From Tissierellia bacterium (GTDB taxonomy: Bacteria > Bacillota > Clostridia > Tissierellales > Peptoniphilaceae), in contig JAUNUQ010000001.1 in assembly GCA_030538075.1 (NCBI GenBank), positions 78,619 through 142,618 on the forward strand: a stretch of 64,000 bases of DNA, in the 5' to 3' direction. A model generated the notes under the pieces. That model was not told the DNA's origin. It did no database searches and saw only the letters and a program-made list of their open reading frames with translations. A program made the position numbers and the translations under genes. Positions 51,580 to 60,447 of the stretch are shown here, in pieces. Numbering within the stretch: position 1 is the stretch's first letter; each line of letters starts with the position of its first letter.

Positions 51580-53520
51580 CTATCGATATCGTTCAAACCA
51601 GCTTAGTATTTCATTGATGCGTATCACTCGGTACGCAGGATTTCCACTACGGGACAAGCCGTGGCTCGAATGGGGAAATCGGACAAAGCGGCTGTCTACT
51701 CCCAAGTATTTCAATGCGGTAAACCACTGCATCCCCTGTTCTAGGGGGCATCGCCAGTCCTCCTCTGCGTGAAGCACCAGGGTCGGCGTCTTCACTCTTT
51801 CGACATAAGCCAAGGGCGAGGTCTTCCACAGCTTCTCCCAGGAGAGGATGTCCGCTCGGCTTTCATCTTTGTAGAAATAATAGCCGATGTCACTGGTGCC
51901 CCACATGCTCACCATATTGCTGATGGAGCGCTGGGTGGCCGCCGCTCGAAACCGGTCTGTCTGGGTGAGTATCCAGTTGGTCATAAAGCCGCCATAACTG
52001 CCTCCGGTGACATAGAGATGCTCCTTGTCGATCTGTGGATACTTTTCGAGCACATGATCCAGTCCGGTGATGACATCTTGATAATCCATCCCTCCATACT
52101 CCCCTAGGATGGCCTTTTGATGCGCTTCTCCATAGCCGATACTGCCTCTAGGGTTCAATAACAGCACCCCATAGCCCCTTGACAGCATAATCTGGATCTC
52201 ATGGTGATAAGTGTATCCATGCATCATATAGGGTCCGCCGTGAAGGTTTAGGATCAAGGGGATGCTCTCCCCCTCTTTTCGATCTCCAGGCAGCGCCAAT
52301 AGAGCGTGCATTTGCCTCTGATCACTGGATCGATAAGAGATCTCCTCGTAGCTGGGGAGTGGCCATTCTAGGTCGGGTTCCATGCTAAAGGTCTCCTGGG
52401 GATGCTGGGGATCCAGTTCCAAGATCTGGGTCAGTTTATGGGGCGAGGAAAGGGTCAGCAAGAGCCTCCCTTCTCCATTGAGATCAAAGCCAGTCATATG
52501 CTCATCTTCCAAGTAGACGATCTCCGAGGGCTCCCTTCCCTCTGGAGAGATCCTCCTGAGATATACTCTCCCCTTTTCTGAAACTGTGCCATATACCCAT
52601 TTTGAATCCGCTGACCACTTCACAAGGGAGCTGGACTGATTCCATTGGGTATCGGAGACCATAAAATCCAGCCACTGTCTATCCTCATCCAAGGTACTTT
52701 GACATAACTTTCCCTCTTTGAGGTCATAGACGATCAGATAAGCCAATAGCGAGGTGTGATAGCCCGTCTTGTTGCCAACGAAGGCCAGGTATCTCCCATC
52801 CGGAGAAAATGATGGCTCGCCTCCTTGGAGGATCTGCTCCTGCAGGATCGCCTTTTTCTCTAGGGTTTGTAAATTCAGTAAATAGATGCAGGTGTCCTTG
52901 TCGTCCCGACCTGGCAGGCTATTTTTATCCGCATATGCCAACCATTGACCACAAGGGCTGATGGCGATCGCAGAGCGCATCTGATATCCCAGCACCAGCT
53001 CTGTCAACTCCTCCCCTTCACCTGTAGCCAGGTTTTGTCGGAAGATCACCGTGCGCTCCGGTAGCTGCAATAGTCCACGACCATCGGCAAAATAGTCGAG
53101 CTCCTCTGTGACATAGACCTCTTCGTATTGGGGCTGGGCGGATAGGATGGTCGTGTAGAAGAACTCCTCCCCATTGGGATGCCAGAGGACTTTGGAGACA
53201 CCATTTTGTGTATTGGTGAGAAGCTCGATGCTCTTGGTCCGTAAATCCAATCGGTGGACTTGATTTTTCCCCTCTGCCTCCATCACGAATAAGACGCTCT
53301 TTCCCTCAGCGTCTGGTTCGGGAGACTTTATGATGGATTCTCCCTCTACCAATACTTCCCTCTTCGCATCTTTAGCATGCCATTTAATCAACCGCGACCG
53401 ATAATTGTTATGCTCCCGATCGATATCATTCTCTGTAAAAAGAAAATCCCTTCCCTCGCCCAAATACTGTGCGTCGGAATAGATCTCTAGACGAAATAAG
53501 TCTTCTGCGCTCCAATTCAT
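51580..53520 (-). CDS. S9 family serine peptidase (acylaminoacyl/prolyl oligopeptidase type)
   Basis: A 646-residue cytoplasmic enzyme. An N-terminal beta-propeller (about 1-385) with WD-like repeats (for example EPSFSPDGRYLAFVGNKTG) is followed by an alpha/beta-hydrolase domain. The nucleophile is in TGGSYGGFMTNW (about 507-518), the acid in HAEEDWRCPLEQG and the His in FPHSSHGLSRSG. It hydrolyses short peptides or blocked N-termini. Four bases separate it from the upstream M20 gene. Together with the Dpp importer it suggests intracellular breakdown of imported peptides. Confidence 0.94.
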   Translation of the reverse strand: MNWSAEDLFRLEIYSDAQYLGEGRDFLFTENDIDREHNNYRSRLIKWHAKDAKREVLVEGESIIKSPEPDAEGKSVLFVMEAEGKNQVHRLDLRTKSIELLTNTQNGVSKVLWHPNGEEFFYTTILSAQPQYEEVYVTEELDYFADGRGLLQLPERTVIFRQNLATGEGEELTELVLGYQMRSAIAISPCGQWLAYADKNSLPGRDDKDTCIYLLNLQTLEKKAILQEQILQGGEPSFSPDGRYLAFVGNKTGYHTSLLAYLIVYDLKEGKLCQSTLDEDRQWLDFMVSDTQWNQSSSLVKWSADSKWVYGTVSEKGRVYLRRISPEGREPSEIVYLEDEHMTGFDLNGEGRLLLTLSSPHKLTQILELDPQHPQETFSMEPDLEWPLPSYEEISYRSSDQRQMHALLALPGDRKEGESIPLILNLHGGPYMMHGYTYHHEIQIMLSRGYGVLLLNPRGSIGYGEAHQKAILGEYGGMDYQDVITGLDHVLEKYPQIDKEHLYVTGGSYGGFMTNWILTQTDRFRAAATQRSISNMVSMWGTSDIGYYFYKDESRADILSWEKLWKTSPLAYVERVKTPTLVLHAEEDWRCPLEQGMQWFTALKYLGVDSRFVRFPHSSHGLSRSGNPAYRVIRINEILSWFERYR

Positions 53521-53523
53521 TGG

Positions 53524-54780
53524 CTAAGCCTCCACTGTTTCATTTAGATAGTCCATCGCCGCCAGTATATAGACTTTGGTACATTCGAGAAGATTCTCCA
53601 CTTCCACCCTTTCGTTAAAGCTGTGGATGGTTTCGAGGATGGCCGGTCCATATTGGAGTACGGGGATCCCCTGTTGACGGAAGAGGCGGGCATCGCTGCA
53701 GGCCCATTGTAGAACTCCATAGCCCTTCTCGCCGGTCACGAAGGAGATATTGTCGGTGACGCATTTTACTACTGGATCCTTTGGCGAAGTGTAATTCGCC
53801 GAACTATCAAAACCGGTCTCTTCCAGGTCATAGCGGATATCCAAACTGTCGAGCAGCTCACGGATCCTCCTATAATGCTCTGGGCGAGAAATTCCAAAGG
53901 GAAGCCTGCAGTCGATATCTACGACGCATTTGTCAGGGATGACATTTGCCGCTGTGCCCCCATGGATTCGCCCCACATTGAAACTGATCCGATCGTAGAT
54001 CGAGGATACATGATCAAGGCCCTCTTCTCTCCCATAAAATCTGGAGGTCTCCACCAACTCTTGGAGCTCTTCTGGCACTGGAATTCTCTTCTCTGTCAAT
54101 TTGCTCACTGCATCGATAGCCTTGTAGGCGTCTAAAATTGCACTGCGGCCGATGAGGGGCGATAAGCTGGCATGTCCAGAGACGCCGTATACGCTCAGTC
54201 GAAAGCCACCAGAACCCTTTTGGCCAATCGTCGGGTTGAGGCGACCGGAGGGCTCTCCGATCAGGCAACCGTCCCCTTTGATGAGGCCTTGTTCCATCAA
54301 CCACACCAGACCGTGATGGGAGCCTGTCTCCTCGTCCGGCACGATGACCAGCTTCAGTTTTCCCTTGAGTGGGATGGCATTGCGCTTCAAGAAGGCCAAG
54401 GCAAAGAGCTGCCCTGTGAGGCCTGCTTTCATATCACTGGCGCCGCGTCCATATAAGATTCCCTCTTCCAAATCACCGGAGAATGGATCCCTATCCCAGC
54501 GGGACAGATCCCCTACAGGCACCGTGTCGGAATGACCACAGTAGATCAATTCCCTGCCTCCATCTGGACCGAGCTCCGCCAGGATATTGATGCGCCCCGG
54601 TAGAGTCTCGTGGGTGGTGGCAGATATGCCATTTTCTTCGAGATACTCCAAGATCACCCTGGAGACTTCCTTTGTGTCCCCCGGTGGGTTTTCGCTGGGT
54701 GCCTTCAGTATGCTGCGGCATAATTCAATCAATTCGTCTTTTTGTCGGTCAAATAACTGCAATACTTCTTGTCTCTTCAA
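53524..54780 (-). CDS. M20 family metallopeptidase (ArgE/DapE-like)
   Basis: A 418-residue zinc enzyme. The metal ligands appear in YCGHSDTVPVGD (about 80-91), GRGASDMKAGLTG, VPDEETGSHHG (catalytic Glu pair) and LIGEPSG; a dimerisation domain lies at about 185-300. Its closest relatives by pattern are ArgE/DapE/ACY1-type peptidases or deacylases, so it could be a dipeptidase or an N-acyl amino acid hydrolase. It lies in the Dpp operon between oppF and the S9 peptidase gene. Confidence 0.93.
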   Translation of the reverse strand: MKRQEVLQLFDRQKDELIELCRSILKAPSENPPGDTKEVSRVILEYLEENGISATTHETLPGRINILAELGPDGGRELIYCGHSDTVPVGDLSRWDRDPFSGDLEEGILYGRGASDMKAGLTGQLFALAFLKRNAIPLKGKLKLVIVPDEETGSHHGLVWLMEQGLIKGDGCLIGEPSGRLNPTIGQKGSGGFRLSVYGVSGHASLSPLIGRSAILDAYKAIDAVSKLTEKRIPVPEELQELVETSRFYGREEGLDHVSSIYDRISFNVGRIHGGTAANVIPDKCVVDIDCRLPFGISRPEHYRRIRELLDSLDIRYDLEETGFDSSANYTSPKDPVVKCVTDNISFVTGEKGYGVLQWACSDARLFRQQGIPVLQYGPAILETIHSFNERVEVENLLECTKVYILAAMDYLNETVEA

Positions 54781-54795
54781 TCTCTTCTCCTAGCT

Positions 54796-55632
54796 CTATT
54801 CGTTTATCTGCTCTCTGGCTCTCCTCTGTCCAGGAATAGCCGCCAGCAGTTTTTTCGTATAATCATGTTCAGGATGATTGTAAATCTTCTCTGACTCCCC
54901 CTCCTCTACGATCTTGCCGTAGTACATGACGACGATGCGATCGCAGAAATAGCGGACCACATTTAGGTCGTGGGAGATAAAGAGATAGGTCAAATCCAGC
55001 TGTTCTTGTAGCTCAATCAACAGATTGATCACCTGTGCTTGGATGGATACGTCCAAGGCGGACACCGGCTCATCACAGATGACGATCTTAGGCTCGAGCA
55101 TCAGGGCCCTGGCGATATTGATCCGCTGACTCTGCCCACCGGAGAACTCGTGGGGATAGCGGTAAGCATGTTCCGGACGCAGGCCCACTTTCTTTAGCAT
55201 CTCGAAGGCCTTTTCCTTTTGGGAATTGCCATCTCCGATCCCATGGATCTCCAAGGGCTCCACCAGGAGCTGGAGGATCCGCTTCCTAGGATCCAATGAG
55301 GCCAGGGGGTTTTGAAAGATCATCTGAATATCCCTTCGCACTTCTCGGGTCTGTTCTCCAGTGATCTTCGAGAGACTCTTTCCCTTATAAAAGACTTCGC
55401 CTCCCGTCGGTTCGATCAATTGGGCGATCAGACGAGCAGCTGTGGATTTTCCGCAGCCGGATTCCCCGACAATGCCCAAGGTCTCCCCTTTTTTTACCGA
55501 AAAGGAGATGTCGTTGACCGCATGGAGGATCTCTGGCTTCTCCCAGAACCATCCCCCCTTGCCAAGTACATAGTCCTTTTTCAGATTTTTGACTTCAATG
55601 ATGGGGTCCTTATCAGTCCAGTTTGGAACCAT
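54796..55632 (-). CDS. dppF: Dipeptide/oligopeptide ABC transporter ATP-binding protein, DppF/OppF
   Basis: A 278-residue ATPase. ATG 55632 is supported by GGGAGGGG and almost touches the DppD stop at 55635. Walker A is GESGCGKST, the signature FSGGQSQRINIARAL, Walker B IVICDEPVSALDVSIQAQ and the switch HDLNVVRY. The C-terminal oligopeptide/dipeptide extension (HPEHDYTKKLLAAIPG) marks the DppF/OppF class. With DppD it powers peptide import. Confidence 0.94.
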   Translation of the reverse strand: MVPNWTDKDPIIEVKNLKKDYVLGKGGWFWEKPEILHAVNDISFSVKKGETLGIVGESGCGKSTAARLIAQLIEPTGGEVFYKGKSLSKITGEQTREVRRDIQMIFQNPLASLDPRKRILQLLVEPLEIHGIGDGNSQKEKAFEMLKKVGLRPEHAYRYPHEFSGGQSQRINIARALMLEPKIVICDEPVSALDVSIQAQVINLLIELQEQLDLTYLFISHDLNVVRYFCDRIVVMYYGKIVEEGESEKIYNHPEHDYTKKLLAAIPGQRRAREQINE

Positions 55633-55634
55633 CT

Positions 55635-56651
55635 CTACCCCTCCCTTCTTTCGGTGGGTGCATCTTCCTTGTAGTGGAAGTGTTGATAGCAAGTGCATCG
55701 GACAAAATGACCCGGTTCAATTTCTCTGAGTTGTGGATTTTCCTCATGGGCTTCTGCTGGAATCCATGGGATTCGATCTGCAAAGCGGCAGCTGCCCTTT
55801 TTGATATCCTTGATCGGCGTCACGGTCCCCTCGATGACATGCAGCTTTCCTGCATGCTTATTCGCCTTGGGAATGGACTGCATTAGCATCCTGGTATAGG
55901 GATGGGTGGGCTTCTCAAAGATCTGGAGTACGGGACCGCTCTCGACGACTTCCCCCGCATACATGATGATGACATCGTCCGCGATGTCGCGGATGACTTC
56001 TAGGTCATGGGTGATGAAGATGATGCCGGTTTGGAATTTGGCCTGAAGGTCTGCCAACAGATCCAATATCTTGGCCTGTACCGTCACGTCTAAAGCCGTC
56101 GTCGGCTCATCGGCTATGATTAAAGAGGGATTGCAGGCGACCGCCATCGCAATCATCACCCGCTGGCGCATACCGCCGGAAAAATTATGGGGATAGAGTC
56201 CGATGCGCTTTTCGGCATCTTGAATCCCCACGAGCTCGAGAAGCTCGATCGCCTTTAGACGGGCCTGCTGCTTATTCACCGATTGATGGATCTGGATTGC
56301 CTCCACCAACTGGTTTTCCACAGTGAAGACTGGGTTTAGGCTGGTCATCGGATCCTGAAAGATCATAGAGATCTCCTTGCCGCGGATCTCCAGCATCTCG
56401 TCCTCCGCCTTTTTCACCAAATCCTCCCCTTTATAGAGGATCTGTCCGCCAGCGATCACCCCATTGGGCGGCAACAGGCGCATGATCGTGGAGACGGTGA
56501 CGCTCTTTCCAGAGCCGGACTCCCCGACGATCCCAAGAACTTTTCCCTGCTTCATTGTAAAACTCATATTGTCAACGGCTTGAAAGACCTCTTTGCCAAT
56601 TCGAAAGCCGATGGACAGGTCTTTTACTTCCAATAATTTTTCTACTGTCAT
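55635..56651 (-). CDS. dppD: Dipeptide/oligopeptide ABC transporter ATP-binding protein, DppD/OppD
   Basis: A 338-residue ATPase with Walker [11 protein letters not shown], the signature [20 protein letters not shown], Walker [18 protein letters not shown] and switch HDLEVIRD. The C-terminal oligo_HPY domain has [14 protein letters not shown] and a Cys trio (GSCRF, RCTC) that can hold an Fe-S cluster in DppD-type proteins. It is translated nine bases after DppC. It forms the ATPase dimer with DppF. Confidence 0.95.
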   Translation of the reverse strand: MTVEKLLEVKDLSIGFRIGKEVFQAVDNMSFTMKQGKVLGIVGESGSGKSVTVSTIMRLLPPNGVIAGGQILYKGEDLVKKAEDEMLEIRGKEISMIFQDPMTSLNPVFTVENQLVEAIQIHQSVNKQQARLKAIELLELVGIQDAEKRIGLYPHNFSGGMRQRVMIAMAVACNPSLIIADEPTTALDVTVQAKILDLLADLQAKFQTGIIFITHDLEVIRDIADDVIIMYAGEVVESGPVLQIFEKPTHPYTRMLMQSIPKANKHAGKLHVIEGTVTPIKDIKKGSCRFADRIPWIPAEAHEENPQLREIEPGHFVRCTCYQHFHYKEDAPTERREG

Positions 56652-56660
56652 AACGGCCTC

Positions 56661-57542
56661 CTAATCGATATTCCTTGGGTCTGATGCGTCTCGAAGAGCA
56701 TCCCCAAAGAGATTGATGCCAAGCACCGCCACTACAATCGCCAGCCCTGAAGACACGGCGATATGGGGTGCGATGACCAGGTAGTCCTTGCCCTCCTGCA
56801 GGATATTCCCCCAAGATGCTTGGGGTGGTTGAATGCCCAGACCCAAGTAGCTCAGAGCCGCTTCGGAGATGATGGCACCGGCGACACTCATCGTACCGTA
56901 GACGATGATGGGAGTAATGCAGTTCGGCAGGATGTGATCAAATAGGATTCTCCATTTGCTCGCCCCCAAAGAACGGGTTACTTCGATATATTCCTCTTCT
57001 TTGACACTCAGAACCTGCCCTCTAGTCATCCTCACAAATCCGGGCACATTCGCAATCCCAATGGCCATGATCGTGTTTTGCAGGCCGGATCCAAAGACCA
57101 TCATCAGGGTGATGGCCAATAGGATGAAGGGAAAGGCGGACATGGCGTCCATCAGACGCATGATCAGGGAGTCCAGCCAACCTCCGAAGAAACCGGCGAT
57201 CAAGCCTAAGAGGACCCCGATGACTCCGCCGACGCCGACGGCTCCCAGCCCCACGATAATGGAGATCCCGGTACCGTCAATCAGTCGGCTGAGCACATCT
57301 CGTCCATAGTTATCTGTGCCTAGCAGATGGCCTTTCTCCCCGGGTTTGAGCAGGGAATCGACGATGTTCATCTCATTTGGATCATAGGGCCGAATAAAAT
57401 CTGCAAAAATCGCCACAAAGAGCATGATCGCCACGATGACGCACCCGATGATGGCGAGTTTGTTTCGAAACAGCTTCTTTAAGAACATCTGGAAGATGCT
57501 GGGTGATTTTTGGAATTCTGTAGTTTGTCTTGTCCTTTCCAT
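56661..57542 (-). CDS. dppC: Dipeptide ABC transporter permease, DppC family
   Basis: A 293-residue permease with an N-terminal cytoplasmic segment, a first helix (about 30-52), the OppC-type loop GTDNYGRDVLSRLIDG and five further helices. The EAA coupling motif is EVTRSLGASKWRILFDHILPN. The start codon overlaps the last base of the DppB stop, showing translational coupling. It forms the channel with DppB. Confidence 0.94.
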   Translation of the reverse strand: MERTRQTTEFQKSPSIFQMFLKKLFRNKLAIIGCVIVAIMLFVAIFADFIRPYDPNEMNIVDSLLKPGEKGHLLGTDNYGRDVLSRLIDGTGISIIVGLGAVGVGGVIGVLLGLIAGFFGGWLDSLIMRLMDAMSAFPFILLAITLMMVFGSGLQNTIMAIGIANVPGFVRMTRGQVLSVKEEEYIEVTRSLGASKWRILFDHILPNCITPIIVYGTMSVAGAIISEAALSYLGLGIQPPQASWGNILQEGKDYLVIAPHIAVSSGLAIVVAVLGINLFGDALRDASDPRNID

Positions 57543-58504
57543 TAGCTTTTCCCTCCAGAACCCCCAAGGCTTACCCTTGGATTTACAACGGTATAGAGCA
57601 AATCAACTGCCAGATTGATGAGCACATAGAGCACGGCAATGAAGAGCACCGTCCCCTGTACGACGATATAGTCCCGCTTTTCTATGGAGTCGACGATGAG
57701 TCTCCCCAGTCCAGGCCAGCTGAATATCGTCTCCGTCAATACCGCTCCACTGAGCAGATTGGCCACCTGCATTCCGATGACGGTCAACAGAGGTGTGAAG
57801 GCATTTTTAAAGGCGTGTTTCATGATGACCCAAAAACGCTTAACCCCCTTTGCCCTTGCCGTTCGAATGTAGTTTTGTTCCATGACATCCAGCATGCTGG
57901 CTCGGATGATCCGGGCGAAATTGGCCATGGGAATGGTGGCTAGAGTGATCGTAGGCAGGACCAGATGCTTTAAAAAGGGAATGATTCCATCTTTGAGCTC
58001 GCCCATCCCCGTCGCTGGTAACCAGCCAAGGGTCACGCTGAACAGCAGCACCAACATGATTCCCAACCAGAACACCGGCAGGGACACCCCCAACAGAGAG
58101 ATCGTCGTAAAGACCAGATCCATAATGGAACCTTTCTTCGTGGCGCTGATAATTCCCAGAGGCACTCCGATGAGGAGGGATACGATGAGGGCAGATACCG
58201 CCAATACGACGGTGTTCGGGAAACGGGTCATGATGAGTGTAAAGACATCTTCGTTATAAGCTAGGGATCTTCCCAGGTCCAGCTGGAGCAGCCCCTTGAT
58301 ATAGCTGATGAACTGCGTGATCAGCGGTTCGTTTAGTCCAAGTTGTTCCCGGAGCTTTTCAACCTCTTCCACACTGGCCTGGGGACCGAGCATGGCAGAT
58401 GCGGGATCTCCGGGAACCATTCTCGTGATGACGAAGACTACGGCCGCCACTAAAAAGATCGTGGGGATCAAGTCGATGAGCCTTCGCACAATGTATTTCA
58501 CCAT
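57542..58504 (-). CDS. dppB: Dipeptide ABC transporter permease, DppB family
   Basis: A 320-residue permease from ATG 58504 (AAGGAG upstream; the longer ORF start overlaps the leader hairpin). The first helix contains KYIVRRLIDLIPTIFLVA, then the DppB-type segment MVPGDPASAMLG and six helices. The EAA coupling motif is YIRTARAKGVKRFWVIMKH. It belongs to the ABC peptide/nickel permease family. The associated SBP and peptidases favour peptides as substrate. Confidence 0.94.
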   Translation of the reverse strand: MVKYIVRRLIDLIPTIFLVAAVVFVITRMVPGDPASAMLGPQASVEEVEKLREQLGLNEPLITQFISYIKGLLQLDLGRSLAYNEDVFTLIMTRFPNTVVLAVSALIVSLLIGVPLGIISATKKGSIMDLVFTTISLLGVSLPVFWLGIMLVLLFSVTLGWLPATGMGELKDGIIPFLKHLVLPTITLATIPMANFARIIRASMLDVMEQNYIRTARAKGVKRFWVIMKHAFKNAFTPLLTVIGMQVANLLSGAVLTETIFSWPGLGRLIVDSIEKRDYIVVQGTVLFIAVLYVLINLAVDLLYTVVNPRVSLGGSGGKS

Positions 58505-58528
58505 ATTTTTCTCCTTACTTAGTAAAGA

Positions 58529-58567
58529 ATCGAGCACTCAAATTCTACTCGAAATTGAGTGCTCGAT
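58529..58567 (-). other. Intercistronic hairpin between dppA and dppB
   Basis: Thirteen-base perfect arms (58529-58541 and 58555-58567) with a 13-base loop and no U-run. Such a hairpin just after a binding-protein gene usually protects its mRNA or partly stops transcription, giving more DppA than permease. That function is inferred. Confidence 0.7.
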
Positions 58568-58587
58568 CATTTCAGTGGGAAATCGGA

Positions 58588-60267
58588 TTAGTCTTCTAAC
58601 CAGACGTTAACTCCGTCTCCTACAATGATTATTGTTTGGTCCGGACGAGAGGTATAGCCCTTTACCCGGTTACTCAATCCCGTAATTACATCCTGATCGT
58701 ATAGATCTAGGTGGGGTAGATCTGCGGCGATGAGTTTCAATGCTTCGCCGTACATCTGGGTTCTCTCAGCTTGATCGGAGGTGACAGAAGTCGCTTCGTC
58801 CAAAATCTTGTCAACTTCTGGGTTATTGTATCCACCGCCGTTCCCCAACGCACCGATTTGGTTGGAGTGCAGCATCTGGAACAGGAAGAAATCCGGATCC
58901 GGATACCAGGACCAGCCCATGATATAGGACTGTGCTTTTCCCTGGGAGACGATGTCACTGAATGTTCCCCATTCTACGGAGTTAATCGACACATTGATGC
59001 CAATCTTTTGCATCTGTGCTTGAACGATGGTGGCAGCTGGCACTCTGGATGCAGCGCAGTACAGCTCTAGGTCAAATCCGTCTGGATAGCCGGCCTCTGC
59101 CAGAAGTGCTTTCGCCTTCTCCACATCGCCGCCGCTACTGCTCTTTACGATCTCTGCAGCTTCATCACTGAATCCCCAAGACGCGCTCGGCAGCGGCAGA
59201 TACAGGGGCTTCGCTTCGCCAAATTTGTAGACGCCAGCGACTAGTTCCTCACGGTTTAACGCCCAGTTCATCGCCTGGCGGACCTTCAGGTCTGCAGTCG
59301 GCCCTTCCGTCAAATTGAAAGCAAAGTAACCGATCGATAGGCCTGGAATTTGATCCAGAACCAATTTGTCATTCTTCTTGATCAGCTCGACATTTTGTCC
59401 GCTGAGCTGTGTTGCCATGTCGATATCTCCCGATTGTAGGGAGTTGCCCATCATATTGCCGTCGGTGATGATATTAAACCGTACACTGTCCAGATGGGGC
59501 TTATCTCCCCAGTATTTATCGTGTCGCTCTAATCGGACATAGCTGTCGGCTTGCCATTCTACGAATTGGAAGGGGCCTGTACCAACGGGATTACGTCCAA
59601 AATCATCGCCATGTCCTTCTACTTCTTCCTGAGGAACGATGGCATTACCCATGTCCGTCAGCATGACTAGGAAGGGAGAGTAGGGTCTTTCCAGGGTTAC
59701 AACGAGCTCTGTCTCACTATTTACTGTGATGTCTTGGATGTATCGAACCCTGTTCATTGCGGAGTCATTCAAAGATCGTAGCAGGGAGTATTTTACGTCT
59801 TCTGCCACCATCTTACGACCTTCTTGGAACTTGCCTGCTTGGAAGTACACATCATCCCGAAGTTTGAAAGTGTAGTTCAACAGGTCTTCTGAGATGCTCC
59901 ACTCTGTGGCCAGAGATGGCATGATCTGTGTCATGTCCTCATTGTAGACCACCAAGGTGTTATAGACACTTCGCATGACATTGGACTCATATAGAGCCGT
60001 GTATTTGATGGGATCCAGATGCGCAATATTTGCAGATAGGCCGATTGTCAATTCGCCACCATCCACTGGAGCGCCATCTTCGGCAGATGTCTCTGCCACT
60101 TCTGCGCCTGCTTCCGTTGCTGCTTCGCCTTCTGAGGTAGCCGCTTCCGTCGTTTCGGCGGGAGCTTCCCCCTCTGTCGACTCAGCGGGTTTGGTATCTC
60201 CACCACAACCTACGAGTAGGCTGAATGCTAATACTAGAGCCATCAAAATGATTAACTTTTTCTTCAA
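58588..60267 (-). CDS. dppA: Dipeptide/oligopeptide ABC transporter substrate-binding lipoprotein
   Basis: A 559-residue lipoprotein (lipobox LLVGC, Cys about 21) with a Glu/Ala/Thr linker (about 25-70) and a family 5 extracellular solute-binding domain. Typical segments are LSANIAHLDPIKYTALYES (about 82-100), RDDVYFQAGKFQEG, NPVGTGPFQFVEW, LKVRQAMNWALNREELVAG and an end region with VKGYTSRPDQT. The family binds di- and oligopeptides or nickel; the neighbouring peptidases favour peptides. GAGGGGAAATAATTG follows a promoter with a 17-base spacer. Confidence 0.94.
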   Translation of the reverse strand: MKKKLIILMALVLAFSLLVGCGGDTKPAESTEGEAPAETTEAATSEGEAATEAGAEVAETSAEDGAPVDGGELTIGLSANIAHLDPIKYTALYESNVMRSVYNTLVVYNEDMTQIMPSLATEWSISEDLLNYTFKLRDDVYFQAGKFQEGRKMVAEDVKYSLLRSLNDSAMNRVRYIQDITVNSETELVVTLERPYSPFLVMLTDMGNAIVPQEEVEGHGDDFGRNPVGTGPFQFVEWQADSYVRLERHDKYWGDKPHLDSVRFNIITDGNMMGNSLQSGDIDMATQLSGQNVELIKKNDKLVLDQIPGLSIGYFAFNLTEGPTADLKVRQAMNWALNREELVAGVYKFGEAKPLYLPLPSASWGFSDEAAEIVKSSSGGDVEKAKALLAEAGYPDGFDLELYCAASRVPAATIVQAQMQKIGINVSINSVEWGTFSDIVSQGKAQSYIMGWSWYPDPDFFLFQMLHSNQIGALGNGGGYNNPEVDKILDEATSVTSDQAERTQMYGEALKLIAADLPHLDLYDQDVITGLSNRVKGYTSRPDQTIIIVGDGVNVWLED

Positions 60268-60362
60268 TTATTTCCCCTCTTTCTTTGCGCCAGGTGAAAA
60301 TCTAGTTTCTAGGGCGATATCCCTTTCCTTTAGCGCGCTCCACCGATGCGCTTTTAAAGAAT

Positions 60363-60391
60363 ATTATATCGAGTTTTGTTCTGTGAATCAA
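60363..60391 (-). promoter_or_regulatory. Promoter of dppA
   Basis: On the minus strand: TTGATT (60386-60391), 17 bases, TATAAT (60363-60368). Start would be near 60356, giving a leader of about 90 bases that contains a small hairpin AGCGC...GCGCT (about 60332-60356). Confidence 0.8.
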
Positions 60392-60447
60392 TAATTAAAC
60401 TGCAGAAAAGACCGGGGTAAAGCTATGACATATCATAATTATTTCCG

